From the NCBI GenBank assembly GCA_027058345.1, contig JALUTC010000197.1, positions 1 to 7,750 of the forward strand: a stretch of DNA of 7,750 nucleotides, given 5' to 3'. Below the pieces are notes generated by a model. The model made no database searches and had not been told where the DNA came from. It saw only the letters and a list, made by a program, of their open reading frames with translations. This stretch comes from an archaeon (GTDB lineage Archaea > Hydrothermarchaeota > Hydrothermarchaeia > JALTZZ01 > JALUTC01). Shown in pieces: positions 1 through 5,487 of this stretch. Position 1 is the first letter of the stretch. Every line of letters begins with the position of its first letter. The position numbers were made by a program, and so were the translations under genes.

Positions 1-278
1 GCTAATAAGATTATGGGTTTTAATTCTCTAAATGCTAATAGTCCAGGTATGTATGGAAAGTAAACCTTTGTCTCCAATGTATATACTCTCATTTTTCCCC
101 CTTTATCAATTATTACCAATGCTGCGTAAGCATTTTCACCTTTATAAGCAATGTCGACACCAGCAACTTTTCTAATGTTTTCAAATTTATCTTCAAGTAT
201 AACTTTCTTGGATAATTTAATTTGGAAGCTCTTAAGCTTTTCTATCGTTGCACTATCAAATCTTGAATACTTGTGCAT
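1..278 (-). CDS. nfi: Endonuclease V, N-terminal part (cut by left window edge)
   Basis: Translating the minus strand from the ATG at 278 gives 92 codons that stay open to the window edge. The fragment has the hallmarks of endonuclease V (Nfi), which cleaves one nucleotide 3' of deoxyinosine (inosine in RNA for some members). Visible motifs are VAGVDIAY (residues 38-45), with the first metal-binding Asp at 42, and FPYIPGLLAFRE (74-85), with the wedge Tyr76 and catalytic Glu85. Their spacing matches the D43/Y80/E89 arrangement known for the Thermotoga enzyme. The later catalytic residues lie outside the window. The ATG start is supported by AAGGAT seven bases upstream (286-291) and by the usual short N-terminal helix before the first strand. 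The gene overlaps the 3' end of the DUF424 gene by 23 bases, so it is probably the distal gene of the infB transcript and translationally coupled. Family identity is confident; substrate preference (DNA or RNA) is not visible. Confidence 0.9.
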   Translation of the reverse strand, partial: MHKYSRFDSATIEKLKSFQIKLSKKVILEDKFENIRKVAGVDIAYKGENAYAALVIIDKGGKMRVYTLETKVYFPYIPGLLAFRELKPIILL

Positions 279-567
279 GTGGAATATCCTTAACTTTTAT
301 AACATTTTCCTTATCAACCAACCCTATTTTTATTGCTAGGTCAACTATTTTCTTACCAACGATATTTATGATGGTAGCCTCATTTAATAATTTTATAGCT
401 TCTTCTTCGTTAATTAACTCTCCTTTATAAAACTCTTCTCTAACATCTAATACTATATCATCGCTTTCGAAAACCTTTCCACAAATATCTTTATCGCAGC
501 ATGCAAGTATTATTTCATTGCTTACGTAATAAACCTTTGCGTAAAATTCTTTATTACAATCTCCCAT
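256..567 (-). CDS. DUF424 family protein, archaeal, unknown function
   Basis: A 103-residue soluble protein recognised as the archaeal DUF424 family from its conserved stretches: FYAKVYY near the N terminus, a Cys-containing segment ACCDKDICGKVFE (about 22-34), EEFYKGEL (about 44-51), ATIINIVGKKIVDLAI followed by GLVD, and the C-terminal PHAQ. Length is normal for the family and no membrane or signal segment is seen. The ATG at 567 is chosen because the family normally begins just before the FYAKVY strand. A TTG at 588, overlapping the infB stop, would add seven hydrophobic residues and is less likely. No Shine-Dalgarno is evident before either start; translation may depend on termination of infB, whose stop is 17 bases upstream. 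The gene sits between infB and endonuclease V, which suggests a translation- or RNA-related role, but the biochemical function is not known to me. Confidence 0.9.
   Translation of the reverse strand: MGDCNKEFYAKVYYVSNEIILACCDKDICGKVFESDDIVLDVREEFYKGELINEEEAIKLLNEATIINIVGKKIVDLAIKIGLVDKENVIKVKDIPHAQVFKI
286..291 (-). promoter_or_regulatory. Ribosome binding site of endonuclease V gene
   Basis: AAGGAT on the minus strand, seven bases before the ATG at 278 and lying inside the DUF424 coding sequence. It decides the start of the endonuclease V gene, because the next upstream in-frame codons offer no ATG with a comparable site. Confidence 0.6.
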
Positions 568-584
568 TAAAATAGGTAAAAAAA

Positions 585-3008
585 TCAATATTTTAATAAC
601 CTTTTAATTTCTTCGAGAACTTTCAACTCATCCTCTCTCAAATAATTCTTATATTTTTCCAATATCTCAATCTCTTCCTTTGTTATAAATGTATACAATA
701 TGTCGTTTTCATCAATATTCCTTCCAACAAACCCTTCATCTATTGCAATCGCAACCCTCTCCCCTTTCTTTGCTTCTTCCAATGGTTTTCTTTCATATTG
801 TATGCTTAATATTTTTCCCACTATTTTTCCATCCTTAAATAATTTATAATTTTTCCTTATTGTCCCTTCAAGAACTTCAACACCAACTATTGCTGGCTTA
901 CTTATTCTAAAAACATATCCCTGTAATATCCTTATTTTTGCAGGTCTAGTAACGGTTTCAAGAATCTCCCTTTTCTTCCTTTCTTCATATTCTTTCAACC
1001 ATTCTTCATACTCCTCTATTAATCTATATATTACGTTGTTTAAGAAAACTTTTATACCATACTTCTTAACTTCACTTTCTGCTATTTTTGAAATTTTAAC
1101 GTTGAATCCCAATATAACACCATACCTTGGATCTTGCATCTTCGATGCATTTGCTTCGATGACATCTCTTCTTGAAATATCTCCGACATCAGCAATTCTT
1201 ATAGGAATATTTCTTCTTCTAAGCATATTCACTATTGCTTCTAAAGCACCTATTGTATCTGCTTTTAAAACAACGCCAACGTTATTCGTCTCTATTTTAT
1301 ACTGTTCAATCTCTTTTCTTATCTCTTCTATACATTTGTTTATATCTCCCTTACATACAATGATAGGCATTCCTGCAATTGCATCTTCCAAATTTTGGGC
1401 CGCTATTTTTATTCCTGCTGCTGCAGATACTTTATCAACAGGCTTAAATTTATATCTTGGATCTCTCATCTCATCCAATGGTCTAGGTTTTAGCAATGCC
1501 TTGACCTTTGTTACTATTACCTTATTATCTCTACCAACTAAAACTATTGTATCTCCTCGTTTTATATTTCCATCGTAAATTATTACATCGATTGTTTTTC
1601 CAAGACCAATTTCTTCTCTAACTTCAAGGATTGTTCCTCTCGCAGGTTTATTTGGGTCTATATTTAATTCCCTTTTTAAATATCTTTGTGCCAATCCTAC
1701 TAAAAGCATTAATAGTTCAGGAATTCCTTCACCTGTTATTGCAGATACAGGTACGATTGCAATCTCTCTTGTAAAATCTCTTACTCTGTCAAATCTATCT
1801 GCATTAAATCCGAATTCATTAAGTTTAAAAACGATATTGTATATCTTTTCCTCTAAAATTCTTAACGTATTGGTATTCTGCTTTAGTAAGCTATGTGATA
1901 TTGGATAATTTTCGTATGATTTCCAGCCATGTATTCTGTCGATTTTATTAGCAGCAACAACAAATGGCGTTTTATATGTTTTTAAAATTTCTATGCATTC
2001 AACAGTCTGAGGCATTACTCCTTCTAAAATATCTATAACAAGTATTGCCAAATCTGCTAAACTTGAACCTCTTTTTCTCAAATTTACAAATGCTTCATGT
2101 CCAGGTGTATCTATGAATAATAATCCAGGAATTGTAATCTTTACCTTTAATTGTTTAAGCAATCCTCCACATATCTCTTTAATAGTATCTATTGGAATTT
2201 CTGTGGCTCCTATATGTTGTGTAATTCCACCAGCTTCCTTTTTTGCAACGGCCGTTCCTCTTATTTTATCGAGAAGAGTTGTATTATGAACAACAATATT
2301 ATTTGAAATGAAATTTAAGTTCTCAGTTATTAAATCGTAAACAATTCCTTTGTATCTTATCCTTCTTATATTTTTTATAGGAAGAAATCTTATCGAGGAA
2401 AAATCTGGTATTGGTATTTTTCTATACAATCTTTCCTTCCATATTTGATGAAAATCTTTATACAAATCATTTTTCAAGAAGTTTTCAATATTTTTAATAT
2501 TTGGTCTCTTAATTATGTTAATAAATTTTTCCCATGAATCTAAAGGTATCGTGCTCGTTTTTCCCAAACTGAAAGATAATATTTCATCTATATTTATATC
2601 ATTAAGTGTATATCCAAAAGATAACATTAAATATTTCAAATATTTTCTATCAATATAAATTTCATCCTGTTTTTCTTGTGAAATTGCTGCCACCTTATCT
2701 TCTAACGTAATATATTTAGCAGGTTTCCATCCCTTCTCAGTTAGGAATGGGTGTTCTTCTGTAACCTTTATCTTATAACCATTTTCAAGCGTTACTTCAT
2801 ATAGGTAGCCATTGTAAAGTTTTTTCACAAGATTTGCTCTAGATTTAGATATGTAACCTTGCTTGAGAGAAATAACGTAGCAATTTTCGCTCAAATCTTT
2901 TATCTTGACATAACTACCATCAGATAATAGTACAAACTCTTCTGGAAAAATACACTTTCCATGATCTATATGTCCCAAAACTGCAACAATAGGTTGTCGT
3001 ATAGGCAT
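585..3008 (-). CDS. infB: Translation initiation factor IF2 (aIF5B), intein-containing precursor
   Basis: An 807-residue precursor of archaeal IF2/eIF5B, the GTPase that promotes ribosomal subunit joining and initiator tRNA placement. Removing a 224-residue intein (residues 19-242) leaves a 583-residue factor, the normal archaeal size. The G domain shows a P-loop split by the intein (GHIDHGK at 12-18, then TT at 243-244), switch I GGITQHIGAT (260-269), G3 DTPGHEAF (300-307) and G4 NKID (354-357). After these come the beta-barrel domain II (PARGTILEVREEIGLGKT), domain III and domain IV (GYVFRISKPAIVGVEVLEG), ending in a charged C-terminal helix. The position after GH is Ile rather than the more usual Val. 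The ATG at 3008 directly precedes the expected RQPIVAVLGH strand; no convincing Shine-Dalgarno lies before it. The gene follows dsrC by 57 bases and is followed by DUF424. The protein cannot bind GTP normally until it has spliced. Confidence 0.97.
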   Translation of the reverse strand: MPIRQPIVAVLGHIDHGKCIFPEEFVLLSDGSYVKIKDLSENCYVISLKQGYISKSRANLVKKLYNGYLYEVTLENGYKIKVTEEHPFLTEKGWKPAKYITLEDKVAAISQEKQDEIYIDRKYLKYLMLSFGYTLNDINIDEILSFSLGKTSTIPLDSWEKFINIIKRPNIKNIENFLKNDLYKDFHQIWKERLYRKIPIPDFSSIRFLPIKNIRRIRYKGIVYDLITENLNFISNNIVVHNTTLLDKIRGTAVAKKEAGGITQHIGATEIPIDTIKEICGGLLKQLKVKITIPGLLFIDTPGHEAFVNLRKRGSSLADLAILVIDILEGVMPQTVECIEILKTYKTPFVVAANKIDRIHGWKSYENYPISHSLLKQNTNTLRILEEKIYNIVFKLNEFGFNADRFDRVRDFTREIAIVPVSAITGEGIPELLMLLVGLAQRYLKRELNIDPNKPARGTILEVREEIGLGKTIDVIIYDGNIKRGDTIVLVGRDNKVIVTKVKALLKPRPLDEMRDPRYKFKPVDKVSAAAGIKIAAQNLEDAIAGMPIIVCKGDINKCIEEIRKEIEQYKIETNNVGVVLKADTIGALEAIVNMLRRRNIPIRIADVGDISRRDVIEANASKMQDPRYGVILGFNVKISKIAESEVKKYGIKVFLNNVIYRLIEEYEEWLKEYEERKKREILETVTRPAKIRILQGYVFRISKPAIVGVEVLEGTIRKNYKLFKDGKIVGKILSIQYERKPLEEAKKGERVAIAIDEGFVGRNIDENDILYTFITKEEIEILEKYKNYLREDELKVLEEIKRLLKY
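2283..2954 (-). other. Mini-intein in the IF2 P-loop (224 residues)
   Basis: An in-frame intervening segment of infB runs from Cys19 to Asn242 of the precursor, between GHIDHGK and TTLLDKIRG. Splicing elements are intact by eye: block A with nucleophile Cys1 (CIFPEEFVLLSDG), block B with Thr65 and His68 (TEEHPF), block F (GIVYDLITENLNF), and block G with penultimate His223 and terminal Asn224, followed by +1 Thr. This is the standard class 1 Cys...HN/Thr chemistry. Archaeal IF2 genes such as those of Pyrococcus and Methanocaldococcus are known to carry inteins at this same P-loop site, but those I recall are larger and include a homing endonuclease. Base composition resembles the flanking extein, which argues against very recent arrival. 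Splicing competence is inferred from motifs only. Confidence 0.95.
2394..2681 (-). other. Intein central linker, possible homing endonuclease remnant
   Basis: About 96 residues (intein positions about 92-187) lie between the block B and block F splicing halves. A minimal HINT fold needs only roughly 130-150 residues in total, so this linker is longer than a trimmed mini-intein requires but too short for a two-motif LAGLIDADG endonuclease. I see no acceptable LAGLIDADG motif; the stretch KYLKYLMLSFGYTL is only loosely reminiscent of one. The segment is rich in Lys, Ile and Asn and ends in YRKIPIPDF before the block F strand. The likely reading is a decayed endonuclease, but this is inference. 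Confidence 0.45.
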
Positions 3009-3065
3009 ATCCGTTCAAAATATAAATAAAAAGTTGAAGATTAAAAAAATAATACTTTGAAAATT
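3009..3065 (-). promoter_or_regulatory. dsrC-infB intergenic region with T-rich tract
   Basis: In the 57 bases between the dsrC stop and the infB ATG, the minus strand reads a seven-T run (3043-3049) and then an AT-rich stretch TTTTTATTTATATTTT close to the infB start. The T run could act as an archaeal U-rich terminator for dsrC. The AT stretch could hold a TATA box, although it lies nearer the ATG than the roughly 26-base spacing expected even for a leaderless message. It is unresolved whether infB has its own promoter or is read through from dsrC. Confidence 0.3.
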
Positions 3066-3425
3066 TTAAACACAACCTGTAGGTTTTGGAGCTCCAGCAA
3101 ATTTGCAAGCTTGCTTAGCAGGTCCAAGAGGGAACAATTGGTATAAATATTTTAGGTCGAAATCCTTGTTAAACTTCTCCTTGAAAACTTTTTTCATTTC
3201 TCTAACAAGCATTCTTATAGGTGGGCATATTCTATATTGTTCGTAATATTTTCTCAAGTATCTTATAACTTCCCAATGTTCGTCCGTTAGTTTTATTCCT
3301 TCCTTTTCAGCCATCCATTCTGCAATCTCTTCATTCCAATCTTCCCAATTTTGTAAAAATCCATCTTCATCAAGAACCAATTTTACCTCTTTACCACTTT
3401 TAAGCTTTGCTATAACTTCTGCCAT
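3066..3425 (-). CDS. dsrC: DsrC, sulfur-carrier partner of dissimilatory sulfite reductase
   Basis: A 119-residue soluble protein of the DsrC/TusE/RspA family. DsrC accepts the sulfur atom from DsrAB sulfite reductase as a trisulfide between two C-terminal cysteines, and it is then reduced through the membrane DsrMKJOP complex. Both cysteines are present: Cys107 in GPAKQACKFAG and the penultimate Cys118 in PKPTGCV, eleven residues apart as in Archaeoglobus DsrC. TusE-type relatives used in tRNA thiolation have only the penultimate one. Other family features are DEDGFLQNWEDWNEEIAEWMA (19-39), LTDEHWEVIRYLRKYY (46-61), PPIRML (68-73) and YLYQLFPLGPAKQ. There is an extra Cys67 just before PPIR. 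The ATG at 3425 is chosen because AGAGGTGA lies five bases upstream; the GTG three codons earlier is part of that ribosome binding site. The gene stands alone next to infB, with no dsrAB in the window, so the reductase must be encoded elsewhere. Confidence 0.95.
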   Translation of the reverse strand: MAEVIAKLKSGKEVKLVLDEDGFLQNWEDWNEEIAEWMAEKEGIKLTDEHWEVIRYLRKYYEQYRICPPIRMLVREMKKVFKEKFNKDFDLKYLYQLFPLGPAKQACKFAGAPKPTGCV

Positions 3426-3430
3426 AATAT

Positions 3431-3438
3431 TCACCTCT
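3431..3438 (-). promoter_or_regulatory. Ribosome binding site of dsrC
   Basis: AGAGGTGA on the minus strand ends five bases before the ATG at 3425. It matches the archaeal GGTGA anti-Shine-Dalgarno target. It contains the in-frame GTG at 3434, which rules that codon out as the start and places initiation at the ATG. Confidence 0.75.
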
Positions 3439-3458
3439 ACTAAAATAAAACGCTTAAC

Positions 3459-3468
3459 ATTTTAAAAA
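3459..3468 (-). promoter_or_regulatory. Candidate TATA box of dsrC
   Basis: The minus strand reads TTTTTTAAAA here. Its centre is about 24-26 bases before position 3440, which would place the transcript start just upstream of the dsrC ribosome binding site. This is based on composition and spacing only; the whole divergent region is AT-rich. Confidence 0.4.
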
Positions 3469-3510
3469 ATTTTAATATTATAGGATTGTGATATATCAGA
3501 TTGTAGTTAT

Positions 3511-3523
3511 AGTTATATTAAAA
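3511..3523 (+). promoter_or_regulatory. Candidate TATA box of livHM, possibly leaderless
   Basis: AGTTATATTAAAA lies with its centre roughly 20 bases before the livH ATG at 3536. No Shine-Dalgarno precedes that ATG. This fits, loosely, a leaderless or near-leaderless transcript, which is common in archaea. Competing AT-rich matches lie at 3470-3484, so the assignment is weak. Confidence 0.3.
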
Positions 3524-3535
3524 TCTATTATATAT

Positions 3536-4456
3536 ATGGTTATTGAGCAGATTTATAAGGATGCTATTGTTTATTCAAATTTACTCGCCCTTGCTAGTAT
3601 AGGATTAACATTAACATATACAGTTACAAAGGTCCCAAATTTTGCTCACGCATCATTCTTAACAATCGGTTGTTACGTAACGTTAACAATTGTCTCACTC
3701 TTTAAATTAAATGTATATCTTTCTATACCCATATCATTTCTCATCGGAAGTATAATAGGAGCAATCGTGTACATTTTTGTCATAAAACAATTGATGAAAA
3801 GAGGTGCAGATATTGTTAGAATAATGATAGCAACTCTTGCAATCGATATAATTATATTTGGAGCCATTAATATATATGCAGATGTTTTGGATAAAATTGG
3901 AATATTTTCCAGAAATTTTATTCTAAGAGATTTCGACATCAAATTTAATAATATAGAAGGAGTATTAATCATTTCATCCCTATTAATAATATCGTTGGCA
4001 ATCTTTCTTTATCTATTTTTATACAAGTCAAAATATGGTATAGCTATTAGAGCTGCAATAGAAAATCCATCTCTTGCTAAGGTAATGGGTGTAAATGTTG
4101 AAAATGTCTACCTATTTTCATGGTTCTTTTCAGCAGGTCTCGCATCAATGGCTGGAAGCTTATTTCCATTATGGTTTGCAGCATTTCCAGATACAGGTGT
4201 AACACTATTACCTCCAATTTTTGCATCAAGTATTTTAGGAGGATTTACCAGCATATTTGGAACAATGATTGGCGCATATATAATAGGTATGGGAGAATCG
4301 TTACTCGTATATTACCTATCTTTAATCGTAGGATACTGGATTCTTGCATATAAGCAAATGTTCTCCATATTAATGATCTTCATAACTCTACTACTATTTC
4401 CTAAAGGTATAAGTGGGATAATCTTTGAGAGAGTGATAAGAAAATGGTCGAGATAA
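3536..4456 (+). CDS. livH: LivH-type branched-chain amino acid ABC transporter permease
   Basis: A 306-residue polytopic membrane protein with about eight hydrophobic segments, of the LivH permease family. LivH pairs with LivM in the cytoplasmic membrane to import branched-chain amino acids or, in relatives, amides or urea. Family marks are GLTLTYTVTKVPNFAHAS (23-40), where the NFAH turn is typical, and the cytoplasmic loop that docks the ATPase, YGIAIRAAIENPSLAKVMGV (167-186), followed by FSAGLASMAGSL. The protein ends with FPKGISGI, like the family's usual P.Gl.G. The ATG at 3536 is chosen because it gives the usual LivH N terminus. A GTG at 3488, with a weak AGG nearby, would add 16 very hydrophobic residues and is the alternative. 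livM starts inside its last codons (13-base overlap), so the two are translationally coupled. Substrate cannot be told from the permease alone. Confidence 0.92.
   Translation: MVIEQIYKDAIVYSNLLALASIGLTLTYTVTKVPNFAHASFLTIGCYVTLTIVSLFKLNVYLSIPISFLIGSIIGAIVYIFVIKQLMKRGADIVRIMIATLAIDIIIFGAINIYADVLDKIGIFSRNFILRDFDIKFNNIEGVLIISSLLIISLAIFLYLFLYKSKYGIAIRAAIENPSLAKVMGVNVENVYLFSWFFSAGLASMAGSLFPLWFAAFPDTGVTLLPPIFASSILGGFTSIFGTMIGAYIIGMGESLLVYYLSLIVGYWILAYKQMFSILMIFITLLLFPKGISGIIFERVIRKWSR
4429..4437 (+). promoter_or_regulatory. Ribosome binding site of livM, inside livH
   Basis: GAGAGTGAT within the final livH codons stands about six bases before the livM ATG at 4444. It resembles the archaeal GGTGAT consensus and supports the overlapping start. 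Confidence 0.5.
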
Positions 4457-5487
4457 TAGTGGATGTAATATCTTTGGCTGCAATATTTGCAATCGTTACA
4501 TTGAGTTTAAATCTCGAATATGGATATACAGGAATACCGAACTTTGGCAAGGTATTTTTCGTTTCCGCAGGCGCTTATGTTGTTGGAGCATTAACTGGTA
4601 GAATTGTCATCTGGATTTATAACTTAAACGTTGACTTTATAAAAGAAAACTCGCTATCCGTTACAATAATAAATAATGTATTATCAAAGGACATATTCTT
4701 ATCATTAGCCCTATTCTTCATAGTTCTAATAATTTCTATCATTGTCGGAGCATTTCTAGGATTTCTGCTGTCATTTCCAGCCATAAGATTAAAGGAAGAA
4801 TACTTAGCAATCTCTCTCCTAATACTTGGAGAAGCATTAAGAATCTTCGCATATAATTATGAACCACTTGTAGGAGGGACACTCGGCGTATCTGTCCCGG
4901 ACCCATTTGCATGGATTTCAATGCTCAACATAAATAGATTTTATTTTTATGCAATACTTCTAGGATTATTTGCATTGGCAACATTTATAATTATAAATAG
5001 AATTACGAACTCACCCTTAGGAAGAGTGCTAAGATTAATAAGGGAAAATCCAATAGTTGCTGAAGCTTACGGTAAGGATGTTGTAAAATATAGAATGAAG
5101 GTTTTAATGATAAGTTCTGCAATCGCATCAATGGCTGGCTGCCTCTATGCACTTTACACGGCAAATGTCATAGCAACAACATATAATAGATACGATTGGA
5201 CATTTTGGCCATGGCTCATGCTAATAATAGGTGGTCTTGGAAATAATCTCGGCGCATTCTTAGGAGCATTTGTCGTAATAATTATTAGAAAGATTGTAAT
5301 AATGTATAAATATGCTTTTGAAGAAATATTCCCATTCAGAATAGAATGGCTGGAATATATACTTCTTGGAATTATATTTATATTAATTTTGATATATAAA
5401 CCTCAGGGAATTTTAAAGGAAAAACCTGTTAAGACGTTGGACAGGAAAAGAATAGAAGAAATAAGAAAATCATCTAGCAAGCTCTAA
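4444..5487 (+). CDS. livM: LivM-type branched-chain amino acid ABC transporter permease
   Basis: A 347-residue polytopic membrane protein of the LivM family, partner of the LivH encoded just upstream. Motifs are NLEYGYTGIPNFGKVFF (23-39), the SFPAIRLKEEYLAISLL segment (110-126), VGGTLGVSVPDPF (143-155), the ATPase-docking loop PLGRVLRLIRENPIVAEAYGKDV (191-213) followed by AIASMAGCLYALY, then GGLGNNLGAFLGA, and YKPQGIL near the C terminus. Compared with bacterial LivM there seem to be about 25-30 additional residues in the loop after the second membrane segment (about 53-83), with several charged residues. The C-terminal tail after YKPQGIL is Lys/Arg/Glu-rich. The start is supported by GAGAGTGAT upstream. 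The 3' end overlaps the 3' end of trpE by 18 bases on the opposite strand. No livK, livG or livF gene adjoins the pair in this window. Confidence 0.92.
   Translation: MVEIIVDVISLAAIFAIVTLSLNLEYGYTGIPNFGKVFFVSAGAYVVGALTGRIVIWIYNLNVDFIKENSLSVTIINNVLSKDIFLSLALFFIVLIISIIVGAFLGFLLSFPAIRLKEEYLAISLLILGEALRIFAYNYEPLVGGTLGVSVPDPFAWISMLNINRFYFYAILLGLFALATFIIINRITNSPLGRVLRLIRENPIVAEAYGKDVVKYRMKVLMISSAIASMAGCLYALYTANVIATTYNRYDWTFWPWLMLIIGGLGNNLGAFLGAFVVIIIRKIVIMYKYAFEEIFPFRIEWLEYILLGIIFILILIYKPQGILKEKPVKTLDRKRIEEIRKSSSKL

Noticed and set aside
568..588. TTG start for the DUF424 gene overlapping the infB stop
   Set aside because: The family normally begins just before the FYAKVY strand, which the ATG at 567 satisfies. 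The extra residues are unconserved in type.
1036..1578. A 180-codon open frame on the plus strand, hydrophobic in composition
   Set aside because: It lies wholly antisense to the well-conserved infB coding sequence, and its hydrophobicity is what antisense reading of a charged, AT-rich gene produces.
2283..2954. Reading the infB interruption as a mobile-element insertion or a frameshifted gene
   Set aside because: The segment is in frame throughout, begins with Cys, ends with His-Asn before Thr and carries intein blocks A, B, F and G. It is therefore an intein, not a disruption.
3488..3535. Upstream GTG start for livH adding 16 hydrophobic residues
   Set aside because: The ATG at 3536 gives the usual LivH N terminus, and the extra residues would add an atypical membrane segment. 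Not fully excluded, because a weak AGG precedes the GTG.
3531..3538. TATATATG repeat as a significant direct repeat or origin element
   Set aside because: It is a short run of simple AT sequence at the livH start in a very AT-rich genome, with no partner copies nearby.
3673..3972. A 99-codon open frame on the minus strand inside livH
   Set aside because: It is antisense to a confidently assigned membrane permease gene, has no ribosome binding site and resembles no family known to me.
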